In this document: piece by piece, positions 10,876 to 22,654 of the stretch
Numbering within the stretch: position 1 is the stretch's first letter
How the letters are laid out: each line of letters begins with the position of its first letter
Assembly: GCA_947069175.1 (NCBI GenBank)
Contig: CAMTDV010001633.1
Coordinates: forward strand, 62,044,102 to 62,108,101
Length of the DNA stretch: 64,000 nucleotides
Source of the DNA: Scalesia atractyloides
Lineage: Eukaryota > Streptophyta > Magnoliopsida > Asterales > Asteraceae
Reading direction: 5' to 3'
Position numbers and translations under genes: made by a program
Notes under the pieces: model-generated
Told to the model about the DNA's origin: nothing
Database searches by the model: none
The model's input: the letters and a program-made list of their open reading frames with translations, nothing else

Positions 10876-11719
10876 TTTATGATGCTTTTTTGAACTTGAA
10901 ATGAAATGCTAATAATGTTGGAAATTAAGTGTGTTTGAATAGATGTTCCAAAATGGTAAACCACTTGTCCCACATTGGTGTGGAGACAAAGTATAAGTTT
11001 ATTTATAAAGTGAAACCTTTGCCTAACCAACATAACTTTATGGCATGTTTTACCATAAGTCCCACACGCGGGTGCGCAGGGGGGGTGCAAATTGGAACCG
11101 GAATTTAGTCGAACTCGTGTGCACCCGTGCGTCCTGCGGACACGAATGACGTTCCGAAAACCAGGCTCGAGTTTTGCTGGTTTTTACAGTTTACTATCGT
11201 TTTTTTGGTGCAATTTTTATAAAAATATAATATCGTATGAAAAAGTTATCAACGTTTAAAAAATGGGGGGGGGGGGGGGAATTCCTGGATTGACTATAAT
11301 ACCCTTACACAAACCCACACACCTGTTTTCTTCTCTTCAATTTCACTCATTTAATCTTAGCCCTTGATTAAATCAATTGATGGTCAAGATTACTTCCTAG
11401 CCTTTCTAGCCAAAGAAACTTCTTATTGTATCCTGACCCTAATATACTATACAAAAAAATTATTGTTCTCTGAAATGCATTGGATTTATGTAATGGTTGA
11501 TTTTCTATGAATAAGTTTTTTCGAAATTAAATTAATAAAAGTTTACTTAAAATATTATTTGAAGAGAGTATTTTATGAACTGAAAAAACATCTAAAAGTA
11601 AAGGTAGATTACAATTACATTAGATAAAACTAAAAAAAATAATCTTTAAAGTAAAAACATATATCAAGTTTATGTTTTCGTTTTAGAAAATTGGTTTTAA
11701 ATTATGGTAAGAGATCATG
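10876..11719. other. Mixed repeat debris with a long G run
   Basis: CTTGTCCCACATTGGTGTGG at about 10966 is a word common at the ends of plant retroelements and resembles 28919-28955 in inverse. A G homopolymer of about 14 sits at 11266-11279, after GTATGAAAAAGTTATCAACG, a phrase repeated with changes near 12760. No gene. Confidence 0.4.
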
Positions 11720-12976
11720 TACAAGTGAATAATTTTGTACGAAGTGTATGAGACAACAATGACCATACATTTGTTTTTCTCAATTTAAGAAAGAGGAGGG
11801 TATATGGTGGTCTTTTATCTCTTTAACTAGTTTCCACCTTGATTTTCAAACGGCTATAATACGTTAATATTTTTTAAAAAAAAATTACACCGTATTAACG
11901 AGCATTTCATTCTCTTTAATTCGAGCAGCCTATTGCTATAGTATTCTTAAAAATAATTTATAGGACTTTAAATACCCATTACGTGATTACGTGATTTTGA
12001 ATACCCAGTACGTGATTTTTGAATACCCATTACGTGATTACACATTCAACATAAATCATTACGCATTCATTGTAAATTCATTACGTGCCAGTACGTGATT
12101 TTTGAATACCCATTACGTGATTACACATTCAACATAAATCATTACGCATTCATTGTAAATTCATTACGTGATTACACATTTAATATGGTTTGTTATAACT
12201 AATGTTAATACAATTATGCTTATTACGTGATTACACATTCAATAATAAGAACTTGATTGTTTATGCATTATTACGTGGTTAAATCTCTAATGTATGACAT
12301 TATGTTGCTATTATAGGTTGGTTTGGCTAATGTTTTGTATATGATTTATCCTTAATACGTTATTATACCTTAAATATTAGGTATTTCATATGAAATATTA
12401 TGTGTTACGTTACGTAATCATCCAGTATAGTTTCATATAAATACTATAATGAAATCATGTAATCACGAAATGCGTATTTTAAATCACGTAGTCATGTAAT
12501 TTATATAGTCAACTATTGTTACGTAATTAGGTAATCACTTAGCGTAGTTTCACATAAAATACTACAATGAAATCAAGTAATCACGTAATGGGTATTCAAA
12601 ATCATTTAGTCACTTACTGGGTATTCAAAATCACGTAATCACATAATATGGTTTCAAAATCCTTCAAAAAAATTAATGTTAAAATATAGCAATAGGCTGC
12701 TCGAATTAAAGAAAATGAAATGCTCGTTAATACGGTGTAATTTTTATAAAAAAACATTAACGTATGAAAAAAGTTAATAGCCATTTGAAAATTAAGGGGG
12801 AACTTGGTTTATAAGTTAACAATATTGGATTTTCCTATTTTACCATTTTTCCCCACTTGTTCCCTTGTTTTTTATTGTGTGAATTCTATATTTGGGACCA
12901 CTTAATCTCAACCATTGATCTTGTAAATTAAGGGTCAAACTTGTCTCGTATACTTCGTACAATTCTTTACTCTTGT
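11720..12976. mobile_element. Foldback (long terminal inverted repeat) element
   Basis: The outer left sequence (11720-11765, with TTGTACGAAGTGTATGAGAC) is the inverse of 12930-12976. The inner left block (about 11836-11955, with TTACACCGTATTAACGAGC and GAGCAGCCTATTGCTATA) is the inverse of about 12675-12800. About 60 bp more survives in the right arm between these blocks. The core is made of TTACGTGATT words in both orientations, so it too can fold. No transposase and no clear TSD. Probably a Mutator- or foldback-type MITE. Confidence 0.75.
12005..12170. repeat. 83-bp tandem duplication in the foldback core
   Basis: Units begin CCAGTACGTGATTTTTGAAT at 12005 and 12088 and are almost identical, running through CATTACGTGATTACACATTC and ATTACGCATTCATTG. 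Confidence 0.85.
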
Positions 12977-13239
12977 AGAATAACCGGTCTCTTTAAATTA
13001 TAGCCCTAAAAAAAACGTTTGTGTTTTTACAAACTTTAGAATAACCCTTAAGGTTTTAAAAGGACAATGCGTGACCTTGTTCACCTAATATCAAACTAAA
13101 TTTAGACATAATCGTACCAACCACTATTCATCCCTCCTGCAATCAACCAAATCCCGATGCAGATTTTTCTCTATCACCATACCCAAATATTTTACAAGAA
13201 AACCGTCATATAAAATGGGTCCTAGCCTAAGTCATTTTT
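12977..13239. other. AT-rich spacer
   Basis: No gene or repeat seen. Confidence 0.5.
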
Positions 13240-13800
13240 GTTCTTTTGACACCCTCTATATGACTCGTACAAGTCGTATAGTTTTCATTCAACCAACAAA
13301 GCTATTATTGGTCACATAAGTATAACCATGCCTTAAATGGCTAGTATAAGGTTTACAATACACACCATATGACTCGTATAGCTTCACATAAGTAGAGTGT
13401 GAAGTCCTTACTCTATACGACTCGTGTACAGTTGGTTAAATTCTTTCTGAAAATGCATGTGATTTTGACACGACTCATGTATTTTACTTTTTTATATACC
13501 ATTTGGTTGATTACATATTTATTGTTTGTTTAATTACTTATTAGTACACAATGTTTGGTTGTTTATTCCTAATTTTTATAAGTTATTATAAAATGTTATA
13601 TTTCTTTTTGTGATTGGATAGATTGCTTTTTATATAAAAACAAATTTCCCAATATACGACTCGTATTGCTATGCTAGTCGAGTAGGACTACTATTAGACT
13701 TATCTCTATACAACTTGTACATCCAAAAAGCTTTGCTCAAACTACCCAAAAAATTACAAAAAATTGATCAATTTGTGTAAAAGCCTCGTATAGAACTATA
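13240..13800. repeat. Dispersed CGACTCGTATA motif cluster
   Basis: At least eight variants of GACTCGTATAG/TACGACTCGT occur in about 550 bp (near 13262, 13272, 13370, 13418, 13478, 13657, 13673, 13783). Several contain ACGACTCGT next to its near-inverse. No coding potential. Confidence 0.55.
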
Positions 13801-13872
13801 AGAGTAGCCCAACCATAGACAACATATGACACCACTAAATGCACCCCTCTCCATTCACATCTTTCACAACTT

Positions 13873-14057
13873 GAGTTAATTACACAGATAGTCATGTTGG
13901 TTTATTGAAAATAACACATTTGAGTACTAACTTTTTTTATAACGAGTTTTGGTTCTATGGTTTCGATTTTGTAACACCTTTGAGTATTAAGGGTAACTAC
14001 CGTTAATTTGTGTTAATTCAAATACTCAAATACCAAGACTATCTGTGTAATTAACTC
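13873..14057. mobile_element. 185-bp MITE with perfect 21-bp terminal inverted repeats
   Basis: The left 21 bases (13873-13893, beginning GAGTTAATTACACAGATAG) are the exact inverse of 14037-14057. The interior has TTTGAGTA words in both arms. No convincing TSD longer than two or three bases. It belongs to the broad GAGTAAATT-ended plant MITE group, as do 22236, 23370, 25740 and 28093. Confidence 0.85.
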
Positions 14058-14094
14058 TTCATAACTTAAATCACTTTTTTTGAACAGCTATACT

Positions 14095-14190
14095 CACAAC
14101 AAGTCTGCCTATAGCGAGACTCGAACCCTTGACTTCAAAGAGAGCAACACCTTTAACTCTAATAACTTTGCCAATTAGACCTAACCCCTT
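14095..14190 (-). mobile_element. tRNA-derived SINE-like head
   Basis: On the minus strand the order is GGTCTAATTGGCAAAGTTA (A-box-like), then GGGTTCGAGTCTCGC (B box) about 55 nt further on, then GCAGACTTGTTG. This is the layout of a plant tRNA-derived SINE. The body and tail are not resolved, so it may be only a fragment. Confidence 0.5.
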
Positions 14191-15172
14191 ACATTTTTTC
14201 TAATGATTGAAAAGACTATAATCAAATATTAATTTCTCATAATTAATTGTAATAGGCCTGTATTAAAATGCCATACGCCTATTTCAGATGATTAATCAAA
14301 TTTCTACATATTTTCATATAAAATAGTGAGTTCAGCTATTCTACAAAGAAGTATAAAAATAAGAAGTGTAAGAAGGAACCATAGAGTGACAATTGTCCAT
14401 AATCTTGTCTATAAGAGAAAAAGAACATGTACATACAAAAACCTAAACCTCCCCACCCACCAAAAAAAAAAAAACCAAAAAATATCCTAAAACACCCCCC
14501 CCCCCCCCCCCTCCCCCCAACCCAAACCCAAGCTAAATGCTAAAAACTAAAAACTAAACCCCCAAAAAATCTAAAAAGCACCATTTTCAGTGACGATAAA
14601 GTAGCGATTATTTTATTAGAATATTGAAAAAATTTGTGTTTCTTTTTTTAAGTATTTTTGGTAGTGTTCATATTGAAAAATATTCCTAGAACATTCCTTC
14701 TTACAAGAAGAGTCCTTTGTATTTAATCATTTCTCATAAAATAGTAATAGGCCCCGTGCTAAACCGCCTAGTGCAGATGATTAATCAAATTTCTCTTTAG
14801 GGGAACTTTTTATCTTTTTCAACTATATCTATAAAATACAAGTTAAATATATTCACAGATTAGGCAAAAAGACTATATAATCAAATTTTAGTTTCTCACA
14901 ATTAATTGTGAACTTATAGGTGTGTAATTAATTAATCCATGATTCTAACACCCTTCAAAGTCCAATAATCCAGATTATCTTCATTTGCAACCATGTGCAA
15001 TGTGGGCCAACAATTCAAACATAATATCTCTCCACCACATCACTATTGCCCAATTAATGGGATTAGAAACAAATCAATTCAGGGCATTAATAATTCACAG
15101 CCCATCAAACACTTGACATGTTGGTTATTAAATGCATCTAGCAAGTCAAGAAATGGACATGTACGGAAAAGC
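14191..15172. other. Repeat-bearing 3' flank of the phosphatase gene
   Basis: GATGATTAATCAAATTTCT occurs near 14288 and 14776, and related ACTATAATCAAAT/AATTAATTGT words occur near 14216 and 14873, suggesting a diverged duplication about 0.5-0.6 kb apart. An A run (14462-14474) and a C run of 17 (14495-14511) follow. From about 14905 the sequence matches 27412 onward, the 3' flank of the second gene copy. Confidence 0.55.
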
Positions 15173-18100
15173 CTAACCGGAAGTTCGATCGCCACCAAAA
15201 CCCGAGTCTAAGTACCCGGCTCCATTCAGATGACTGACATCTCCCCATGATTTGATGACCCATTTGTCGGGATCCGATAAGTGTAATACATTGACTGAAA
15301 CATTCAGTATCCTTCCTGCTCGATGTCCTGTACCTAAAGAAGCCCGCTGGTGAAGTGCTCTGATCACACCCCCATGAGTCACCACCACAACCCGCTCCCC
15401 TGTCATCTCAACAATCATTATTAATCTAACTAAAAAGGATGGCAAGACAAATTTTACCTCGGTGTTTACTGCCAATCGCTTGCAATGAATTTGTACAACG
15501 TTTATAGAGTAGATTCAGGCTTTCACCACCACCCTATATAAACAATAAACTGGTGAATGATCTTTTTTTCTTTTCTTTGTGAAAAAGAAAAACAAAGTAT
15601 TAAAATCGGTAGATTTCTTTTGTTATAAAGGCATTCCAGATAATGGAACGCGTTAAGTATTTATAGAATTAACGGTTAACAAACATGACCTTGTGTTTAA
15701 GAACCAGAAACTTACTGACCAGACATTGACTTTCAACCCGTTTACCAAGAAATGGGTTGATTCGGGTTACATTGTACCTTTAATGAGTCAAAATAGGTAA
15801 TCTTTAAAAACATGCTTAGAAAATGGGACGTGTCTAGAGTGACACGAAGTGTATTTAAATGCTTACAACCTCTTAAATCGCCTTATTATATAAAAAAAAG
15901 ATTTGTATTTTATAAAATAGTTTTTGTAATCATATTTATACATTGATTACTTTGAACTCAAGAAAAGAGGCATAAAAGTGTTCCCAGGCCAACTGTTTTG
16001 ACCAATACCAAAGATGAACGTTCTGACCCACATGTATATATACATAGGGTTAGGTTCATTAGTGAACAACCCCTTTGATTGTGAACACTAGTGAACTAAT
16101 CTTAGCCCTTGATTATCAATACACAAGTGTAAATCAATGGCCAATATTTGATGATGAAAATACATGGTCAGGATTTGTTCACTCGGTTCACAAATACACT
16201 AGTATTCACTCTAGAACCCCACCCTACATACACATGTGTAAATCAATGGCCAAGATTTGATGATGAAAATACACTAGTGTAAGTTATGATTTGATGATGT
16301 AAATCAATGGTCAGGATTTGTTCACTCAGTTCACAAATACACTAGTGTTCAATCTAGAACCCCACCCTACATACATATATGTATATATAATGCTAAATAA
16401 ATTCCTTTTTCCACCTAAGTCTCACTCTATTTACCAAGATATGTTATAACCGATTTTATAGTAAAGACGACAAAGAGTCTCTGCTTACAGGAATTTCAAC
16501 GTCATTTCCATGAGACTGAAGAGCTTCATATGCCTTGGTTTTAATTTTGGGTGCGTCAGCATATACAAGACCTTGAAGATCACCTAAATGTCTCTCTCTA
16601 AGGTTGGGATCTTGAATTACCTGACATAGGAAGATGGCAAAGCGGGTATCTTGATTAAAAAGTAAAAAAAAAACGATGCTAAAGCTTTGATATCAAATGC
16701 ACCATTCAAGTCTCAGTCAGCAATTCTAGTGGCGATATTTTTGCTATAGTAAAAGAATCCACTTTAAGCAGTAGAGTTTGCTACAAATCTCTTTTCGTCA
16801 ACAAATTCTAGAGATGACATCACTGTTGTTTGTAGGTAGGGGTGCAAACGAGCCGGGCCCGAGCTTGTTTAACTTCTGAAAGCTTTGACTAGGCTCGAGC
16901 TTGTTTAACTTATGAAAGCCCAAGCTCGATTATTATTTATTAACTAATTTATATTAGTTATATTTGTTATTTTATATAATTTAATTACTTTTTATAATTT
17001 TATGAATAGTAATTATCCTTATTTAAATATATCTTTTTTAATATATTAATAAAAAATTATATAAATAGCGGACTCGTCTAGACTCGCGATCCGGCTCGTG
17101 CTCGATAAGTGAAGCTTGGGCTCGGGCTCGTTTACTAAACGAGTTTGTTTTTAGGCTCGGGTTCGAGCTCGTTTAAGCTCGGCTCGTTTCGAGCTGAGTT
17201 CGAGTAGCTCGACTCATTTGCACCCCTATTCGTAGGCTTTGTGGGCCCTACTTGAGATTAACTTGGAGAACAAGTTTGCCAAACCCTATATTAATCTCTA
17301 TAAATATTTGATGTCCTTGTAATTTATTCAACCCACAATAAAAATATCATAGTTGTCACCCACGGACGTAGGTCAGTTTAGACCGAACCACGTAAATCTT
17401 TGTGTTCGTTTATTTTGCTTTCGCAGTTTCATATTCGTGTTTGTGTGTGCGTGATCCTAACAAACACATACAACAACAACAACCTTACCCAGTATAATCC
17501 CATCTATAGCCAGGCTATTGATAGGATCTGGGGAGGGTGGGATGTAGGCAAGCCTTACCTCTATCCCAAGGGATAGAGAGACCGCTTCCAATGAGACCCC
17601 CGGCTTCAAAACTAAAACTAAAACCAAGACATAAGATTCCGAACAACATACTCACGCACACAAATAAAAACGTAAAACTAAAAGAATCAAAATACACACA
17701 TTGAAAGTATTTCTTAGTAAAACTACGACAGCAGGAAATAGTGAAAACCTAAAAAAAAATTGAAAATTAACCTTCTAAGACAAGAACCTAAAACAAAACC
17801 AGACCCACCTCCTAAAAGTCCTTAACCTTAATCCTACGTTTCCACGAAGTTCTATCCTCGACCATGTCCTCTGAGAGGTGCAAATCTAGCAAATCCTGTC
17901 TAATCCGCTCATCCCAAGTCATTTTCGGTCTGCCTCTACTCCTCTTTCCCTCTATAGTGAGCGTTTCGACTGTTCTAACCGTGGCTGCTACATGTCTCCT
18001 CCTGACATGCCCAAACCACCTCAATCTCCCTCCCTTATCTTATTTGAAATACTAGCCACCCCTAATCTTTCCCTGAAAAGCATATACCATGCTAAATGTA

Positions 18101-21083
18101 AAGCATATACCATCCTACCATGCTAGTCAATTGCACTAACTTCTATGGTTTCTTTTTACTAATATATTATAATGGTACATGCTTTTGTGGTTATGTGGTA
18201 TGTCATTTGCCTTGATTTTCTTGGGAATGCCAGAATTTTAACAAAAAATATATTTTCTATTGTATCTATCTTCGGGATCACAAAACAAAGATAGATTCTT
18301 TGTTTTTGCTCTATTCCCGCCTCTCTTTTCCATATCTCCATATCTTTTCTTATTTAGGAGTGAAAATGAATAAAAATGTATATCAAAGAAAAAAAGGAGG
18401 TTTCAATATTAGAAAATCCAACCTACCAATAGCCCTCTAATGCCCTCCTACAGTCCTATTAGTCTAATGGATCATATAGGTGAAGAAATTATAAGTGGTT
18501 ATTGGAATCATACCTGAAGCCCTCCACATCTACTTGCAATTGTCTCAGCGGTTTCAAGAGCCCTTTTCAGGTCAGATGAATATACGGCAGAAATTTTGGA
18601 CTCTCTTGATAGTCTTTCAGCCACCTACAACAAGATTGCACATTTATGGGTTGCTGAATTTTATAACAGGAAAGATAATTTCAAGTATTTTGTTGATTAA
18701 GAGTACCTCCTCCGTCCCACCATAAACGTCCACCTTTCTATTTTAGTTTGTCTCAAACAACTGTTGCTTGCAAAATAGTTTACCAAGTTTTATCATTCTA
18801 CCCTTAATTACACCCTTTCACAAACCGCATTAATTGTACATGCTAAAACTGTATGTGCTTTAAAAGGGTAAAACAGATATAGAACTGTTTACAAAAAAAT
18901 ATTGCCCATTCAAAGTTCTGTGTGCCTTTGTCTAGTGGACACTTATTTTCTTTTGGAAAGGAAGGAGTAACAGAATGATACAAACTAAACCTAACAAGGA
19001 AGGAGTAACAGAATGATACAAACTAAACCTAACAGATTGTCTTTTGACTCTTTTAGAAGATTACAGATGTAAACTTACTGCAACTGCTTGCTGTCTTCCG
19101 ACATCATTCAGGTCAATATCTAAATGTCCCTGGTCATCATAAAGAAAAAAAGTTTCTTAGAATCAACGTCAAAAGCCTATAAGAGCTATGAACAAGCTTT
19201 GGAAATGAGAAGGATTTAAAAAAGTGAATACAATTCATGGAAACAGAAGTCAAGCAACTAAGATGCAATTCACACAAACTTACTACTTACTAGCAAACCA
19301 ATTTCAACAAGTTTCATCCATTCTAAATTAGAAGCATTCGCTTTTCTTAGATGTGCAAGCTGACATCAAGATCTTTCAAAGAAGCAGATCCACGTCCATG
19401 AGTTAATTTACATGTTTTAAGATCATTGGATCCTTTGATGTCAAATGTGCTGACACCATAAGCTATTCTAAATTAAATAAGCCCGTTTTTTCATCCTAGG
19501 ACAAAAAAACGATGATTTAGATCATCATTTTGCGTATGGAAGGTTCATCAAAGAATACTAGATCCTACTTCATTGCTTCCAAAGCTTCATCAGCAGATGT
19601 CTTCTTTAAAGACGAGTGATGTGCTCACTGGTCAATCAAGGATGCGGTTTGCAACATTTTGCCCTGTAACTTGTGGTGGGTGACAATAACAGTCGATGCA
19701 CCAACTTACTTCTCAAATCATCCACATGACTCTTTTCAAACAAAAAGGAACAGAAGAGTAACATAACATCACTTGGCAATTTAGAAAAAACAAGTTGTAA
19801 GATTGTTGAGGGATACATCTTGTATTGTTTTTATATTGGTTATTCAGTAAGTTAATTACGATTTTCACATATCATAAATCTGTGATGACAGGACATGTAT
19901 GTATGCATGCATGTGTAAAACTGTAGAAAATGCTTGAATGGGGGAACCTAATCGGGCCTCATAATACTACATTCATGTTATGGGTTGGTTAAGTGTGCAT
20001 CAGAAGACCAGATTACCAAATATCTATTTTTTTACAGTAAAGCTGCAGATGTATCTAGCATTCTAGCTATACCTATTCAAGACTATACTTTGACATGTTA
20101 ACAGCTTTACATCATCTTTACACCGAAGTAAAACTTAAGAACAAAAACTGAAAGTAAATCTGGTCACTTTAGGACGGTTGTTAGTCATTTGTGTTCATAG
20201 TTGTCGATAGCGAATAGCGGATGATAGCGACAAGCAACCTAGACGCTACGTAGTGATAGCGATGAAATAGCGGGGACTATTTCATGTTTAGCGATACACT
20301 AGAAGAAAATTTTAGAAGTATTTTACCAAAAAAAACATTAAAAAAATTACAAAAATCTTGCTATTTACCGCTATTTGTTGCTACCAGCTATATAGAGATA
20401 CATGAGCGCTACGCTATTCGCTATAGCGGGCGCTATGCACGCTATTAACAACTATGTTTGTGTTCATATGAATAATGAATATCTACCTTCTGAAACAAAT
20501 GAATTTAACACCGCGTGAAGCCCCTTGTTAATTATACACATGTTACTTACAACTTCACTAAAAGAGGTAACTATTAACTAGCCAACAACCACATGAAAAA
20601 CACATTAATTGGCCACTACTGTAGATATTTTATAAAAGTACAGTTAATATATACCATCATATTACTCTATCAGTTCCTTGGAAATGAATAAAAAACTCTA
20701 GCAGCTAAACAAGTATTAAGTAGAACTGTTAACCATACAACTATCAGAAATCAGTCAGATCATTCCACTAATTCAAAACATATTCATCCAAATTAGAAGC
20801 TAAATGAAACCTGAATTCTTTTCTCAGCATTCCACTCCGTTTCACCATGACGTACAACAACTATTTCCGTAAAACTCCGATCAGCAGAATCGCGTTCAAC
20901 TTCAACACCACTACTGAAACAAAGGACATTACACAGTTGAGATACATTATCGCTCTATAAGTTATCGATATAGTCAATCCACACAGCAAACATACATAGC
21001 AATGTGTATCGATCAATCCGATCATGTATATACACATGACGCTTGATTAACTGAACTACTAACCTGCAATTAGTGTCGGCCAT
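15173..21083 (-). CDS. Phosphoglycerate-mutase-like histidine phosphatase, copy 1 (239 aa, 7 exons)
   Basis: Minus-strand gene; coding exons 21083-21064, 20913-20811, 19129-19079, 18624-18514, 16620-16489, 15533-15458, 15399-15173. All introns have GT..AG ends and the joined frame (720 nt) is open from MADTNC to the stop at 15175-15173. It is a histidine-phosphatase superfamily member closest, from memory, to plant 'phosphoglycerate mutase-like protein 4' (about 230 aa). Catalytic signatures: RHGE (Arg28, nucleophile His29), SSDLKRALETA (Arg79), RERHLGDLQG (likely acid Glu104) and VTHGGVIRAL (His173). No transit peptide or membrane segment is obvious. Such proteins transfer or remove phosphate on small molecules; the substrate cannot be read from sequence. 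Introns 2 to 5 hold MITEs, a LINE scrap and a copia-like LTR, none touching an exon. A tandem paralogue lies at 27652-31085. Confidence 0.92.
16040..16395. repeat. Intronic repeat with internal duplication (intron 5, copy 1)
   Basis: GGATTTGTTCACTC, ACAAATACACTAGT and TCTAGAACCCCACCCTACAT each occur twice about 150-170 bp apart, and AAATCAATGGCCAA words recur. The left part has GTGAACACTAGTGAAC, a short palindrome. The paralogous intron lacks it, so it inserted after the gene duplication. Confidence 0.6.
16824..17462 (+). mobile_element. Solo copia-like LTR in intron 4 of copy 1, split by a hAT MITE
   Basis: Outside the MITE, the sequence runs from TGTTGTTTGTAGG to GATCCTAACA (TG..CA) and contains ATTAATCTCTATAAATATTTG, ACCCACGGACGTAGGTC and CGAACCACGTAAATCTTTGTG, the R/U5 phrases of plant copia LTRs. 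The flanks are ATCAC (16819-16823) and AACAC (17463-17467), a 5-bp duplication with one change. Copy 2 has the empty site (GATGACATCACATGCACC near 29318). Confidence 0.65.
16837..17228. mobile_element. hAT MITE (TAGGGGTGCAAAC type)
   Basis: Ends TAGGGGTGCAAACGAGCC and its near-inverse GCTCGACTCATTTGCACCCCTA. Flanks TTTGTAGG (16829-16836) and TTCGTAGG (17229-17236) form an 8-bp target duplication with one change, diagnostic of hAT. Subterminal regions are packed with GCTCG/CGAGC words, the likely transposase sites. 392 bp, no ORF. Confidence 0.88.
17472..18060 (-). pseudogene. 5'-truncated LINE (RTE-like) 3' end
   Basis: On the minus strand the frame from 18060 reads KIREGRLRWFGHVRR, then RSRGRPKMTWDERIRQDL and RTSWKRRIKVKDF to a stop at 17812, the C-terminus of plant LINE reverse transcriptase proteins. 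A 3' region follows, ending in (GTT)n at 17463-17480 as expected for the LINE tail. It lies beside the copia-like LTR within an intron. Confidence 0.75.
18706..18967. mobile_element. Stowaway-like MITE (Tc1/mariner), shared by both gene copies
   Basis: Bounded by TA on both sides (18704-18705, 18968-18969), with CCTCCTCCGTCCC at the left and a diverged GGAAGGAG at the right end. An orthologous, more decayed copy sits at the same place in the second gene (30196-30443), so this insertion predates the gene duplication. Confidence 0.7.
18958..19033. repeat. 38-bp tandem duplication at the MITE edge
   Basis: AAGGAAGGAGTAACAGAATG plus its following 18 bases occurs at 18958 and again at 18996 without visible change. 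Absent from copy 2. It duplicates the MITE's right TA. Confidence 0.85.
20196..20456. mobile_element. hAT MITE with perfect 8-bp duplication in intron 2 of copy 1
   Basis: Ends CATAGTTGTCGATAGCG and CGCTATTAACAACTATG are near-inverses. TTTGTGTT flanks it exactly on both sides (20188-20195 and 20457-20464). The interior repeats TAGCGATAGCG/CGCTATAGCGG words. Copy 2 lacks it. Confidence 0.9.
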
Positions 21084-21515
21084 CGGAGAGACGACGGCCG
21101 CGACGGTGAGAGGAGGTACAGCGACGGAGATGCTGCCGTATCGTGTAGTTCGCCGCCGCTAGATCTGATTGTTGGCTACGTTAGGGTTTGAAAGCTTCAA
21201 AAGATTGTGACGAGAGATTAACGGTGACAGGAAGACGGCAGGTGATTCTAATTGACGCCAGGTGCGCAGTGCGCCCATTCCCTTTTCAACGGAATTAGGT
21301 ACGTTTCAAGTTTCAACAGTTAACTATCCTCAAGATGTGATTTACAAATTACCCCCTTATGTTTCTTTTACGTTCATTTTTTACCCTTTGATTACTTTAG
21401 TTTTCATTGTGACTCGATGTATGAGAAGAACAACACATGCACACAAACACGGGGGAGGGGGAGGGGGGTTTCTTTGTTTTTTTGAAAAGCACTTTAGAAC
21501 CTCTTATGTCTGTCC
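21084..21515. other. 5' flank of copy 1 and start of repeat region
   Basis: Sequence up to about 21210 is shared with the flank of copy 2 (GTATCGTGT, TTCGCCG, GTTAGGGTTTGAA), so it is probably 5' UTR and proximal promoter. No TATA box stands out. From about 21430 G-rich repeat DNA begins. Confidence 0.5.
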
Positions 21516-22654
21516 TACGCAGACCATGCGTAGATGTTTAAGTCTGCAGCTTTTTGTTTTTTAAAAGAGATTTCATTAAGAAAAGGTCTTATAGACCTCT
21601 TCCTCACGCAGATCTGGACTTACATCTTCAAACCTCTTCAAGACTCCTACCTCTTTCAAAACACCTCCACATCTTCAAACCTCAAACCCTAGCACCCATC
21701 TCCACTTCTCCACCTGACACCTCACCTTCTCCGTCATCTAACCTTCTCCACCACTGCTGCAATTTCCTTTAACACAGGATATGTTTTAAGTTTTTTTTTA
21801 AATTGTTTTTTATTGTTTGTTGTTAGTTTAATTCAGATTTTTGTTCTTTTGTTGTTAGTTTAATTCTGATTTTTGTTCTTTTTAGAGTGAAGACTAAAGT
21901 GGTGGTGGGGACGATGGGTGTTGGCGGCAGTGAAGGCTGAAGTGGTGGTGGGGGAGGTGGCAGACGGTGAATGCTGAAGTGGTGGTAGGGGAGGCGGGAG
22001 ATGGTGGTGGTAGATGAAGCTCTCTAGCTCTGTTGCGGATGTTGGGTTATAAAAAGTGGTAAAATAATCTAACACTCTTTTTATTACGCAGACATTTGGT
22101 CCACCTCTTCTCGTGCAGACGTTTGAAGATGTGGTCCGCAAACTGCAGACCTTTTACATCTGAAAAAACAAACACCACCTTAATGTACCCATCAAATTTT
22201 TTGGGTCATTAACTATCATTACATATTAAATTTTCGAGTAAATTGTGATTTTGTCCCTTTGGTTTTGGGTTATTGCTATATTTTGCAAAATCCAAATGTT
22301 TTGCAATTTACATACCAAAATTTCTATTTTATTATGGTTTTAGTGCATCACACCAACTCTATCCAACTTATAGTTAATTCCTGATCAAATTGTTAGCCAA
22401 TGTTGGTTACTCCTCATTCAAAGAAAAAAAATTGGTATATTATTGTGTGGTTATTGAAAAATTAACTTTATTTTAAAGGGATATTGGATTTAAATAACAC
22501 AAACTTTCACCCATTGGTCGAAAACACTCCCAACTGTCGATTTGTACATCAGTACTCCCAACTTTTAACTTATTGGCCGATAACACTCCTTAACTGACTG
22601 AACCCTAACCTATTTAGTTTTTGCTGATGTGGCATCTAATGTGCCCTTTTTGCT
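21516..22654. repeat. Tandem segmental duplication, unit 1 (1.14 kb)
   Basis: This unit and 22655-23790 align end to end, beginning ACGCAGACCATGC(G/A)TAGATG. It contains a hAT-like repeat region rich in GCAGAC/GTCTGC words, GGTGGTGGGG purine tracts (which generate spurious minus-strand ORFs), a GAGTAAATTG-ended arm (22236) and the left arm of a foldback MITE (from about 22489). The unit stops inside that MITE. Confidence 0.88.
22236..22410. repeat. GAGTAAATTG-ended arm (copy 1 of 3)
   Basis: Begins GAGTAAATTGTGATTTTGTC and carries TTTGCAATTTACATACCAAA. A second direct copy starts at 23370, and the inverse of the same sequence ends at 25740 (to about 25556). The 23370 and 25740 arms could be the two long inverted ends of one element about 2.4 kb long that later took MITE and MULE insertions. 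Confidence 0.65.

Noticed and set aside
11266..11279. Long G run, and the C run at 14495-14511, as functional G-quadruplex sites
   Set aside because: Single uninterrupted homopolymers, prone to assembly error; no spaced G-tracts.
12005..12170. CRISPR-like array
   Set aside because: Plant nuclear DNA with two contiguous 83-bp units and no spacers; no cas genes anywhere.
21860..22141. Pro/His/Ser-rich minus-strand ORF (and its copy at 23026-23208)
   Set aside because: Low-complexity translation of GGTGGTGGGG tracts; frames differ between the two duplicated units.
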